Assembly (NCBI RefSeq): GCF_900156125.1
Contig: NZ_FTLX01000009.1
Location: 1 to 64,000, forward strand
Source of the DNA: Domibacillus enclensis
GTDB taxonomy: Bacteria > Bacillota > Bacilli > Bacillales > Domibacillaceae
Length of the DNA: 64,000 nucleotides
Direction of reading: 5' to 3'
Shown here: one piece after another, positions 42,634 through 50,737 of the stretch
How the letters are laid out: each line of letters opens with the position of its first letter
Position numbering within the stretch: position 1 is the stretch's first letter
Notes under the pieces: generated by a model
The model's database searches: none
Told to the model about the DNA's origin: nothing
The model's input: only the letters and a program-made list of their open reading frames with translations
Translations under genes and position numbers: made by a program

Positions 42634-43359
42634 ATGGTTCGAATTCAAAAAGCAGGACCGCTACACCAGCTGTCGTTTTTGCCATCCTTTTTTCCGGTTA
42701 ACTGCTACATCGTCGAAGAAGAAACATCTTTGACGCTTATAGATGCGGCACTCCCCTTTAGTGTTAAGGATATTATGGGCATGGTGAAAAAGCTTGAAAA
42801 ACCCATTGAGCACATCGTCCTGACGCACGCGCATGAAGATCACGTTGGAGCTTTGGATGCGCTGAAGGCGATGTTACCCGATGTGCCGGTTTATTTATCC
42901 GAGCGGGACACAAGACTTCTTAATGGAGACTTGTCCGTTGATCCGGAAGAACCGCAAAAGCCGATAAAAGGCGGGTTGCCGAAGCGAATGAACACACGTC
43001 CGGATGTTCAGTTAAACGATGGAGACCGGATTGGCTCTTTAGAGGCGATTTTCACCCCCGGACATACACCGGGGTCCATGTCTTTTTACGACCACCGAAA
43101 CGGCCAAATCATAGCGGGTGATGCCCTTCAAACAAGAGGCGGAATAGCCGTGAGCGGAACGGTAAAGCCGCTGTTTCCTTTTCCTGCGCTGGCAACATGG
43201 GATAAGGAAACTGCAATCGAAAGTGCCAAGCGCATTCAGTCATTGAACCCTTCCTTGCTTGCTGTCGGGCATGGCCAGATGATGACAGAACCGGAGTATG
43301 CCATCCAGCGGGCGATTGGCGAGGCAGAGAGAAAGCAGGAGCGTAAACGAAGCAGATGA
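42634..43359 (+). CDS. MBL-fold metallo-hydrolase
   Basis: A 241-residue metallo-beta-lactamase-fold protein. Zinc ligands lie in LTHAHEDHVGA, FTPGHTPGSMSFYD, the Asp of IIAGDALQ and the His of VGHGQMM. The family includes lactonases and glyoxalase II-like enzymes, and the substrate is unknown. The N-terminus looks full length (LSFLPSFFPVNCYIVEEE), but no good RBS lies before the ATG. The IS607 right end is about 20 bases upstream, so the native leader has probably been replaced. A terminator overlaps the stop codon. Confidence 0.87.
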   Translation: MVRIQKAGPLHQLSFLPSFFPVNCYIVEEETSLTLIDAALPFSVKDIMGMVKKLEKPIEHIVLTHAHEDHVGALDALKAMLPDVPVYLSERDTRLLNGDLSVDPEEPQKPIKGGLPKRMNTRPDVQLNDGDRIGSLEAIFTPGHTPGSMSFYDHRNGQIIAGDALQTRGGIAVSGTVKPLFPFPALATWDKETAIESAKRIQSLNPSLLAVGHGQMMTEPEYAIQRAIGEAERKQERKRSR

Positions 43360-43373
43360 TGCTTCGTTTTTTT
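43345..43373 (+). terminator. Terminator overlapping the end of the MBL gene
   Basis: AAACGAAGCA / TGCTTCGTTT with a GATGA loop and seven T. Confidence 0.85.
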
Positions 43374-43445
43374 AATTGCTAAAAAGAGATCGTCGCCTTA
43401 TAATGGGGGTTGAGAACACTTGTTTCATGAAGCGGAGGAGAGGTT

Positions 43446-45578
43446 ATGCAGGCAATTATTGCGGAAAAAGCATCACAGGCGCAGGCGCTGGCGGATCCGT
43501 TTCGTCATGTGAAAAAGGGCAGCCATATCGAAATTGCACCGTGTGAAACGTTTCGAGATGGTGCACTTTTAGCCTGGTGCAGCGGCCATTTATTTGAAAT
43601 TGTGCCTCCGCATGAAATGGACCCGAAATTAAAGCGATGGCAGTTGGAAACCTTGCCGATGATTCCGGAAACGTTTAAATATAAAGTTATTCCATCTAAA
43701 ACAAGCCGTTTTAAAGCGGTGAAAGAAATCATAAAAAATCCGGCTGTCACTGAAATTATTGCGGCGGGCGATCCAGCCCGTGAAGGTGAATTGATTGTTC
43801 AGCTTGTCGTGCGCATGTCAGGCATTAATAAGCCGATGCGCCGTTTATGGGTGAGCAGCTTAACGCCAAAAGCGGTTGAGCAAGCTTTTTTAAATTTGCG
43901 GCCCATTGAAGACACGATGCCTCTTTACCACGAAGCGATGGCGAGAAGCTATGCAGACTGGCTGATCGGGATGAACGCAAGCCGGGCCTACACGCTGTTG
44001 ATTCAGTCGAAAACAAAAGGAGCCGGCCGGGATGTGTATGCTGTGGGGCGTGTGCAGACGCCAACACTGGCACTCGTTGTCAAAAGAGAAAAAGAAATTC
44101 TTGAGTTCGTGCAAAAGCCTTATTATGAAGTTGTGGCCACATTTCAGCTGGACGGCGCTACGTATGACGGCAAATATACGAAAGAAAAAGAAACGCGGTT
44201 TTTTGAAAAAGAAAAAGCAGAAGCACTTCGGGAGGAATGCCAGGGAAAAGAAGCGGAAGTTGTTAAAGTGAAAACAGAAAACAAGCAGGTGCCCCCGCCC
44301 TCTTTCCACAGTCTTTCAACGCTGCAGGCCTTCGCGAATAAACGGTTTCATTTTTCGCCGAAAAAAACGCTTGAAATCACACAGGCACTTTACGAAAAAT
44401 CGTATGTGACCTATCCGCGTACCGACAGCAATCACGTGAACCCGGAGGAAGCCGCCGCATTTCCGGAAATCCTCGCAAAGCTGTCCCGTCTTGCTCCATA
44501 CGAAAAATGGGCGGCTGAAACAACCCGCTCCGTAATGACTGACAAGCGATATGTCGACTCGAAAAAAGTAAGCGATCATTATGCCATCATTCCAACCGAA
44601 AAAATGCCTTCGCTTCACTCCTTGAGCGGCGATGAACAAAAAATATACGACGTTATTGCGAGATCGCTGATTGCCGCCCATTACGGACCGGCCGTGTTTG
44701 CGCATTCAAGCATTCAAACGGATATCGGCCCTCATCCTTTTCTAACAACAGGAAAACGGCTGCTGCAGCCGGGGTGGCGGCCCGTTTTATTTGAAAGCGA
44801 AAAAGAAGATGTTCTTCTGCCGAATGTGACAGAAGGGCGAGTAGGGACGGCTGAAGAGGTGAAATTGGTCGAAGGAAAAACGGTTCCGCCCAGCCGCTAT
44901 ACAGAAGGCGAGCTCATTACCGCGATGAAAAACGTCGGGTACGGGATGGAAGATAAGGAGCTCGGACAAGTTCTCAAGTCCGTTTCGGGTCTCGGAGAAG
45001 AAAGCACGCGCTCGAATATCCTTGAGCGGCTCAAGCAGCTGGATTATATGACGATCGAGCAGAAGCGGGTGGCACCAACAGCAAAAGCCTTTATTTTAAT
45101 AGATGCGGTGGAAAACACACTGCTCGCTTCACCGGAGCTGACCGGCCGCTGGGAGCAGCGTTTGAAGGAAATCGGCAGGGGAGAAGCGCCGGCGAATGTG
45201 TTTATTGAACAGTCAAAACGGCTTGCGGAAAAAATTGTGCAGGATGCGGTGCAGCATTCAGAGAGATGGTCTTTTACGGTTCCTGTGAAGAAACAGGCCG
45301 CACAGGACAGCCAGCCGATCGGACCCTGCCCAAAGTGCGGGAATCCGGTGGTGGACAAAGGGAAATTTTACGGCTGCTCCGCTTACCAATCTTCCAAATG
45401 TGATTTTACATTAACGAAAAAAATGCTCGGAAAACCGATCAGTGCGACCAATGCTAAAAAGCTTCTGTCTCAAGGGAAAACCAACATAATCAAAGGGTTT
45501 AAAGGGAAAAAACCGTTTGATGCCCGCCTTGTCTGGAAGAATCAAAAGGACGGCACGGTTCAATTTGAATTTAAGTAA
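43446..45578 (+). CDS. topB: DNA topoisomerase III
   Basis: A 710-residue type IA topoisomerase. It has an N-terminal TOPRIM domain (IAEKASQAQALADPF; AAGDPAREGELIVQ), the active-site tyrosine in YVTYPRTDSNHV, and the core SDHYAIIPTEK motif. A C-terminal zinc-finger-like region CPKCGNPVVDKGKFYGCSAY ends the protein. It relaxes and decatenates DNA. The length agrees with B. subtilis TopB (about 727). GGAGAGG precedes the ATG. Confidence 0.95.
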   Translation: MQAIIAEKASQAQALADPFRHVKKGSHIEIAPCETFRDGALLAWCSGHLFEIVPPHEMDPKLKRWQLETLPMIPETFKYKVIPSKTSRFKAVKEIIKNPAVTEIIAAGDPAREGELIVQLVVRMSGINKPMRRLWVSSLTPKAVEQAFLNLRPIEDTMPLYHEAMARSYADWLIGMNASRAYTLLIQSKTKGAGRDVYAVGRVQTPTLALVVKREKEILEFVQKPYYEVVATFQLDGATYDGKYTKEKETRFFEKEKAEALREECQGKEAEVVKVKTENKQVPPPSFHSLSTLQAFANKRFHFSPKKTLEITQALYEKSYVTYPRTDSNHVNPEEAAAFPEILAKLSRLAPYEKWAAETTRSVMTDKRYVDSKKVSDHYAIIPTEKMPSLHSLSGDEQKIYDVIARSLIAAHYGPAVFAHSSIQTDIGPHPFLTTGKRLLQPGWRPVLFESEKEDVLLPNVTEGRVGTAEEVKLVEGKTVPPSRYTEGELITAMKNVGYGMEDKELGQVLKSVSGLGEESTRSNILERLKQLDYMTIEQKRVAPTAKAFILIDAVENTLLASPELTGRWEQRLKEIGRGEAPANVFIEQSKRLAEKIVQDAVQHSERWSFTVPVKKQAAQDSQPIGPCPKCGNPVVDKGKFYGCSAYQSSKCDFTLTKKMLGKPISATNAKKLLSQGKTNIIKGFKGKKPFDARLVWKNQKDGTVQFEFK

Positions 45579-45597
45579 CGGTTGACCGTATTACAGT

Positions 45598-45880
45598 AAA
45601 GGAAGAGCTTGAGACAAAAGGTTTTGAATAGAAGAGAACGCCGAATGATCGTGCAAATATCGCATGCGTTCGGCTTTCTTTTTTGATCTTTAAGACGATG
45701 AGCCTTTTTGCGACTGTGCTTGCGCGAACATAGTTGGGGCGGCTTCTGCAGGACTTCGCGTTCGGAGGGGCGGGCGGTGAGCTAACTTTTGTCGCTCCGC
45801 TCCAAAAGTGGATCTCACCTTCCCCGCTGATCCCTCCCGAGTCTTCGCCCTGCGCCAGCCGCCCTAGTGGGGAGGAAAAG
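45598..45880 (+). repeat. Dispersed intergenic repeat, copy B (5' half)
   Basis: It starts GAGACAAAAGGTTTTGAATA, has the terminator-like hairpin (GAACGCCGAA...GCGTTCGGC plus T run, 45637-45683), and continues with GGGCGGCTTCTGCAGGACTT and CGCGTTCGGAGGGGCGGGCG. Then it diverges from copy A. Its last part contains an inverted segment related to the start of copy C (GGCGCAGGG...GAAGACTC). With copy C it fills the 684-bp gap between topB and the permease; the 140 bases between them show nothing recognisable. Confidence 0.75.
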
Positions 45881-46019
45881 CAGTTGATAAAACCCAAACA
45901 AGAGTGTCATGAACGGGGAAAAACAAGTTGTTCTGTCCTTCCATTTCATGAGAAAAAAGATAAGCTTCTGCTCATACAGCTAATCGTTAACCGCTGAAAG
46001 CAAGCCGTTTTCAGCACCT

Positions 46020-46235
46020 GTGTTTTCCTTGTCTTATTAGAACCACCACGGGCGCAGGGAGGCCGGCGAAGACTCCCACTGGACGAGCGGACAGGGTGAA
46101 ACAGCCACGCTTTTTGGGCTGGTTCAGCGTTCGCCCAGTAGGAAAGCGAAGCCGGCAGCCCGGAGCCCCTGCTTGTGCTTTTCTAGAAAAAAAATCAAGA
46201 CTTTCAGCTACCGGATTGTTCAGATTCACCGGTTG
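46020..46235 (+). repeat. Dispersed intergenic repeat, copy C (3' half)
   Basis: It contains GACGAGCGGACAGGGTGAAA, the AAACAGCC/GGCTGGTT inverted pair, GTTCAGCGTTCGCC, AAGCGAAGCCGGCAGCCCGG and AGCCCCTGCTTGTGCTTTTC, corresponding to the second half of copy A. Copies B and C may be one element split by rearrangement. Open frames here are repeat-derived. Confidence 0.75.
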
Positions 46236-46262
46236 TCCTCACTGTCATATCCCAAACTCTTT

Positions 46263-47555
46263 TTACGCATGCTGGCGAGACTTTCTGATCAGCAGCTGTT
46301 CATAAATGAGCGCGATGACGGTTCCGGTGACAAGGCCATTTGATAAGGTGGCAGCGATTGCCGCCGGCAGGTCCGAGACACTGTCAGGCGGCAAAAACAT
46401 AAAGCCGACGCCGCTCATTAGCCCGATTGCAGCAACCTTCAATGAGCGTTCTAAATCGTTCGTGCTGCTCAGCTCGTGAAAGGCCATGCGCACCATTCCG
46501 GTGAAAATGGCAAATGTCACGGCGTAAGCAACCGGAGCAGGCAGCGAAGACAGCAGCAGCATGGCGGCAGGGAAAAACGTAACGAGAACGATTAATGCGC
46601 AGCCAATGATAAAGGGCAGGACTGATCTCATTTTTGTCGCAGAAACAAATCCGGCGGCACCGGAGATCGGCACGGGTCCGACAGCTGAAAATAAACCGGC
46701 GATAAAATGATTGATTCCGGCGAAAAAGCCGGCCTGCCGAATCCGGTTGGGAACAGCTTCTTTAAATTCTCGCTGAAGGGTGCCTTCCATTACACGAATC
46801 GACGCCATCATGTTGGCGATTAAAAGCAGTGTAATAAAAAACGACGTGATCATCATGCCGCCATCAAAAACAGGAGGTCCGAAGGCAAACACATCTGGGA
46901 GAGCAACGACGGCATTGCCGGCAGACTCATCCAAATGTCCTTTGCCAAGCAAAACGAAAATGATCCAGCCGAGGCCGATTGAAAGGAGAACAGAATAGCG
47001 GCGGAGTAAAGAGCTCTTATGACCGCTCATCCAAAATGTAACGCCAAGTGTCAGCAGACTGCCTAAAATGACCAGGCCGTCGACGCGTCCTGATTCGTTC
47101 GGCAAACCCATCATGCCCTTTACAAACGTTCCGCTCAGCTGCAGGACAAGCAGAAGCAAATACACAAATGTGATGGTCGGCGTAAACAATCCCTTCATCC
47201 GATCCATCAGTCCGATGGCGGCAAAAAAAACAAACAAGACACCCGCATACAGCATACCGCTTTGCAGCACTTGAAGAGTCGATTGTGCGTCTGTATATAA
47301 AATGCCGGCGAACCCTGCATAAATCGTGAACACACCCCACCATAAACCGGCAGGTCCTTCATTAATCGGCAATTTGTGTCCGAATATACTTTGTAAAATA
47401 CCGGCAATGCCGAGGACGAGCATTGTCCGCTGAATAAAATCTGCGGTGTCAGCACCGTCTAAATGAAACAGTGCCGCGATCGCAACAGGTGCTGCAATGG
47501 AGGAAGCGATCAAAAACACTGCCCATTGCAATGAACCCGCTATCATTTTCATCAT
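46263..47555 (-). CDS. NCS2-family purine/pyrimidine (xanthine/uracil-type) permease
   Basis: A 430-residue membrane protein with about 12-14 helices. NAT/NCS2 features are the N-terminal LQWAVFLIASSIAAPVAIA, helix-loop LPINEGPAGLWWGVF and the helix-10 region VGPVPISGAAGFVSATKMRS. It probably takes up a nucleobase by proton symport. It resembles the YwdJ-type branch in bacilli rather than the PucJ/PucK uric acid permeases, but ligand identity is open. It could feed the purine catabolic genes at the window start, 30 kb away. No riboswitch is visible upstream. Confidence 0.85.
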   Translation of the reverse strand: MMKMIAGSLQWAVFLIASSIAAPVAIAALFHLDGADTADFIQRTMLVLGIAGILQSIFGHKLPINEGPAGLWWGVFTIYAGFAGILYTDAQSTLQVLQSGMLYAGVLFVFFAAIGLMDRMKGLFTPTITFVYLLLLVLQLSGTFVKGMMGLPNESGRVDGLVILGSLLTLGVTFWMSGHKSSLLRRYSVLLSIGLGWIIFVLLGKGHLDESAGNAVVALPDVFAFGPPVFDGGMMITSFFITLLLIANMMASIRVMEGTLQREFKEAVPNRIRQAGFFAGINHFIAGLFSAVGPVPISGAAGFVSATKMRSVLPFIIGCALIVLVTFFPAAMLLLSSLPAPVAYAVTFAIFTGMVRMAFHELSSTNDLERSLKVAAIGLMSGVGFMFLPPDSVSDLPAAIAATLSNGLVTGTVIALIYEQLLIRKSRQHA

Positions 47556-47666
47556 GACGCAAAAATCCCTTCATCAGCCATTTTTCTTCATTGTACCACA
47601 CGCACTAATAATACCGTTCGGCCGTTCTTTTTGGTAAGATAAAGAAAAAACCTGCTGGGGGTCAGA

Positions 47667-48863
47667 ATGAAGACCATGATAAACATAAAAGTGAATAAAA
47701 AGGCGGCCGAAAAGCTTCGGGGCGGGTACCCGCTAATTGAACGCGACGCAGTTCAAAACCCAAAAGCCCTAAAAGAAGAAGGCACGATCCTTCGTTTATT
47801 GGACGATAAAAAAAATTACATTGGAACAGGCTACTACGGTGTTCAAAATAAAGGGGTTGGCTGGATCATTTCGCAGGAGCCGGAGGAATACATTGATACG
47901 GCTTTTTTTGCGAAAAAAATAGAAGCAGCCGCTCAAAAAAGAAAAGAATTGATGGCGGACCCGGACACAACAGCCTTCCGTTTTTTTAACGGTGAAGGAG
48001 ATGGCCTGGGCGGACTGATTATTGACTATTACGATGGTTTTTACGTTATTCACTGGTATAGCGAAGGCATTTATTCCTTTCAAAAAGAAATTCTTGCCGC
48101 CATGCGGGACACGCTTTCTTTTAAAGGCATTTACGAAAAAAAGCGCTTTGACCAAAAAGGGCAATACATCGAGGATGATGACTTTGTAGAGGGAGAACGC
48201 GGCGATTTTCCGATGCTCGTGAAGGAAAACGGCGTGAACTTTGCGGTGGATTTGAATGACGGGGCCATGACGGGTGTGTTCCTTGATCAGCGTGAGGTGC
48301 GAAAAGCCATTCGGGAGCGGTACTCGCGCAATGCCGAAATGCTGAATATGTTTTCGTATACCGGTGCATTTTCCGTTTGTGCCGCGCTTGGAGGGGCTCT
48401 TAAAACGACCAGCGTGGACGTCGCTAACCGGAGCAAGCCGAAAACCATTCAGCAGTTTGAAGCAAACGGGCTTGACCCCTCTGCTCATGAAATGATCGTA
48501 GAGGATGTTTTTCATTATTTCAAATACGCGGCGCGGAAAGAACGGACCTTTGACCTTGTAGTAGTGGATCCGCCAAGCTTCGCAAAAACGAAAAAGCGAA
48601 CGTTCAGCGCAGCAAAGGATTATACAAAGCTGTTAAAAGAAACGATTGATTTGACGAAAAACGGCGGTGTCATCGTTGCTTCAACAAACAGCAGCGCCGT
48701 CAGCGTGAAATCCTTCAAGCAGTTCATTAAAACAGCCTGCAAGGAAAAAGGGGTCGGGTACGACATTTTGGAGCATTATTCACTCCCCGAGGACTTCCGG
48801 ACGCTCGAGGCTTTTCCGGAAGGCAACTACCTGAAGGTGTTTTTCGTGAAAATTATGAAGTAA
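47667..48863 (+). CDS. RlmI-like class I SAM-dependent rRNA methyltransferase
   Basis: A 398-residue protein with an N-terminal PUA-like domain (KLRGGYPLIERDAV), an EEHEA-type central part and a C-terminal SAM domain. LNMFSYTGAFSVCAALGGA is motif I, and VVVDPPSFAKTKK is the DPPS catalytic motif. It matches the RlmI/YwbD group that methylates a cytosine of 23S rRNA. The catalytic cysteine of RlmI-type enzymes is not obvious near the C-terminus, so exact chemistry is uncertain. Confidence 0.85.
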   Translation: MKTMINIKVNKKAAEKLRGGYPLIERDAVQNPKALKEEGTILRLLDDKKNYIGTGYYGVQNKGVGWIISQEPEEYIDTAFFAKKIEAAAQKRKELMADPDTTAFRFFNGEGDGLGGLIIDYYDGFYVIHWYSEGIYSFQKEILAAMRDTLSFKGIYEKKRFDQKGQYIEDDDFVEGERGDFPMLVKENGVNFAVDLNDGAMTGVFLDQREVRKAIRERYSRNAEMLNMFSYTGAFSVCAALGGALKTTSVDVANRSKPKTIQQFEANGLDPSAHEMIVEDVFHYFKYAARKERTFDLVVVDPPSFAKTKKRTFSAAKDYTKLLKETIDLTKNGGVIVASTNSSAVSVKSFKQFIKTACKEKGVGYDILEHYSLPEDFRTLEAFPEGNYLKVFFVKIMK

Positions 48864-48880
48864 ATCGTTTTTATGCGGTT

Positions 48881-48920
48881 AAGACCGGTCTGATTCCTTC
48901 CAATCAGACCGGTCTTTTTT
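48881..48920 (+). terminator. Strong terminator
   Basis: AAGACCGGTCTGATT / AATCAGACCGGTCTT stem with six T. Confidence 0.9.
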
Positions 48921-48978
48921 CGTATGAAAGAAAGAGGAAGGCAGAATCTTTTTTTTTGTGATACCATTTAAATGATAC

Positions 48979-48993
48979 TGATAATCGTTATCA
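48979..48993. promoter_or_regulatory. Fur box upstream of the AraC-type regulator
   Basis: TGATAATCGTTATCA differs from the Fur 7-1-7 consensus TGATAATNATTATCA at one base. A TATAAT -10-like hexamer follows at 48998-49003. Confidence 0.75.
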
Positions 48994-49032
48994 ATTATAT
49001 AATGGTTCTTTCATGAAGAAAGGTGTTGCGCT

Positions 49033-50175
49033 ATGAATATCCAGCAATTACATATTTCGAAAATCATTGTTCAAAAAGGAGAAAAGATACCGGCTGACGG
49101 AAAAAAGGAAGAAAAACAGCTTTTTTATGCAGCATCGGGCCGCGGCTTTTATCAGCAAGAAAACCGCATTCGCTCCTTTACAGCCGGTGACACTGTAGTA
49201 GCGGAGACGGTCACTGAGGTGATGAGTGATGTAAGAGAAGGGCTTGTGTATTATCAAATCGGCTGGTGTGGGGAAGTGCCTCTGCGGGCTGTCCACTCCG
49301 CTGCTCCTTCTATAGTCGTCCCTCTTTTAGAAGAATGGCTCTCGAGGCACCAAACAAAGAATTCGGTTGAATCGTTGCTCACAGGCTATGCGCTTTTTTT
49401 TCGTTTTTTGGCAGCCGTTTCGGTCGAGACTGCTCCATGCACGATGGAGGAAAGCGCAGTCCTCATCAACGACCATTTAGCCGAACCCATTTCAGTATCG
49501 GAACTGGCGGCGCGGGTCAATATGACGCCACCTGCCTTTACGAGAGCTTTCCGGAAAAAGTTCGGCTGCTCTCCGACACAATTTATGCAATCAGAACGAA
49601 TGCGTAGGGCAAAGGAGTGCCTCGTGCAGCAGCACCCGGTTACGTTAAAAGAGGTCGGTATGAAAATCGGCATTGAGGATGAGTTTTACTTCAGCCGGTT
49701 ATTCAAAAAAATCGAAGGAATCGCACCGACTGTTTTTCTAAAGAAAACGAAGCCGAGAGTGGCAGTTGTCAGCGGGCTTTTGCTTCAGGATCATCTGCTT
49801 TCGCTCGGGGTGCAGCCAATTGCGGCTCCTTGCTATCCATCTATGTTTCCGAATACAAAAGGGATTCCTTCTTATTTGCGCAAGGAGTTGGAAGGTACAA
49901 GGCTTTTGAATGCAGAGAAATCAATGCAGGTTGAGGAAATCTTTCGCCTTAAACCGGATCTTATTTTGAAGACGGCTTGTCCGTCCGATGCCGAACAGCC
50001 ATTTTGGCATCATCATTCCCCGGTAGAGTTTCTTCCGGTACATCAAGAATGGGACGAATATTTGGAGAGCATTGCATCACGGATTGGAAAGGAAAAGCAG
50101 GCAGAGCAAGTGAAAGCGGAAGTTCACCAGCTGGAAGAGGCAGCGAAAAAGAAGCTGCGTATAAGCGGCGAATAG
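49033..50175 (+). CDS. AraC-family iron-uptake regulator, truncated before its binding-protein domain (Btr-like)
   Basis: A 380-residue N-terminal portion. It has a sensor-less N-terminal region, a double AraC HTH (ISVSELAARVNMTPPAFTRA; VTLKEVGMKIGIEDEFYFSR, about 145-235) and the first lobe of a TroA/FepB-type ligand domain (about 240-380). The frame ends at TAG (50173-50175), and the next codon GTG continues the same frame and the same domain. Joined, the protein would have about 514 residues, like B. subtilis Btr (529), which senses ferri-siderophore. This looks like a nonsense mutation. It has a Fur box and AAAGG RBS upstream, and the petrobactin operon follows. Confidence 0.8.
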   Translation: MNIQQLHISKIIVQKGEKIPADGKKEEKQLFYAASGRGFYQQENRIRSFTAGDTVVAETVTEVMSDVREGLVYYQIGWCGEVPLRAVHSAAPSIVVPLLEEWLSRHQTKNSVESLLTGYALFFRFLAAVSVETAPCTMEESAVLINDHLAEPISVSELAARVNMTPPAFTRAFRKKFGCSPTQFMQSERMRRAKECLVQQHPVTLKEVGMKIGIEDEFYFSRLFKKIEGIAPTVFLKKTKPRVAVVSGLLLQDHLLSLGVQPIAAPCYPSMFPNTKGIPSYLRKELEGTRLLNAEKSMQVEEIFRLKPDLILKTACPSDAEQPFWHHHSPVEFLPVHQEWDEYLESIASRIGKEKQAEQVKAEVHQLEEAAKKKLRISGE

Positions 50176-50577
50176 GTGATCCTGCACATTCACGCTTCAG
50201 AAATCAGGCTGTACGGACGAACGGGGGATGCATACAGCAGCCTTTTCTTTCAACGTCTCGGGTTTACTCCGCATCCAGAGCTGCCTGAGCATGGATATCA
50301 AATGGTGACGGTGCAGGCCCTTGCCGCAATGCAGCCGGAGCAGCTGCTGATTTTACGAAGCAAGCCGCGTGATGTGGAAAGAGTCACGAAAGACGAAGCA
50401 TGGAAAACGTTAAAAGCGGTACAGACAGATTCTGTTTATATGCCGGATAGTATGGAGTGGGATGCATGGGGACCAAGTGGCCGATCTTTTATGATCGAAG
50501 GCCTCGTCCGTTATTTCTCCAGCCGGTTGCATTTGTGCAAGGGATCGGATAAAAATGTGCATGGTTCTTTTAATTGA
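50176..50577 (+). CDS. C-terminal binding-protein lobe of the interrupted AraC/Btr-like regulator
   Basis: A 133-residue segment starting GTG immediately after the TAG of the previous frame, in the same reading frame. It carries the second lobe of the siderophore-binding fold (ASEIRLYGRTGDAYSSLFFQ, RLGFTPH, then WDAWGPSGRSFMIEGL). It could be made by reinitiation at TAGGTG or by read-through; otherwise it is the dead half of a pseudogene. It has no own RBS. The stop overlaps the next Fur box. Confidence 0.65.
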   Translation: MILHIHASEIRLYGRTGDAYSSLFFQRLGFTPHPELPEHGYQMVTVQALAAMQPEQLLILRSKPRDVERVTKDEAWKTLKAVQTDSVYMPDSMEWDAWGPSGRSFMIEGLVRYFSSRLHLCKGSDKNVHGSFN

Positions 50578-50589
50578 TAATGAGTATCA
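50575..50589. promoter_or_regulatory. Fur box 1 upstream of asbA
   Basis: TGATAATGAGTATCA, one mismatch from TGATAATNATTATCA. Confidence 0.75.
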
Positions 50590-50651
50590 TTGAGAATGGA
50601 TTCAAAGATCAGCAGGGAAAAATGGAACAGCAGAAAAATACTCTCAAAAAT

Positions 50652-50674
50652 CGGGATACAAGTTCCGGTTTTTT
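50652..50674 (+). terminator. Weak terminator-like hairpin between the regulator and asbA
   Basis: A CGGGA/TTCCG short stem followed by six T, lying between the two Fur boxes. It could end the regulator transcript. Weak. Confidence 0.35.
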
Positions 50675-50687
50675 CTTTCAACAACAA

Positions 50688-50702
50688 TGAGAATGATTAT
50701 CA
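50688..50702. promoter_or_regulatory. Fur box 2 upstream of asbA
   Basis: TGAGAATGATTATCA, one mismatch from the Fur 7-1-7 consensus, 36 bases before the chosen asbA start. Confidence 0.75.
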
Positions 50703-50737
50703 ATTAATGGGTCTTTTGACCTTACGAGGTGAATCTA

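Noticed and set aside
42634-43359. MBL hydrolase as a gene truncated by the IS element
   Set aside because: The N-terminal strand pattern of the fold is complete; only the leader and RBS seem affected.
45734-46305. Open frames in the topB-permease gap
   Set aside because: They share peptides with frames at 18.2 and 38.0 kb because all derive from the dispersed repeat; no RBS.
47556-47666. Looked for a purine riboswitch before the nucleobase permease
   Set aside because: No conserved GUUUCUA or CCGUAAA elements on either strand in this gap.
47796-48515. A 239-codon frame antisense to the RlmI-like methyltransferase
   Set aside because: Shadow of a strongly supported gene; no RBS or domain.
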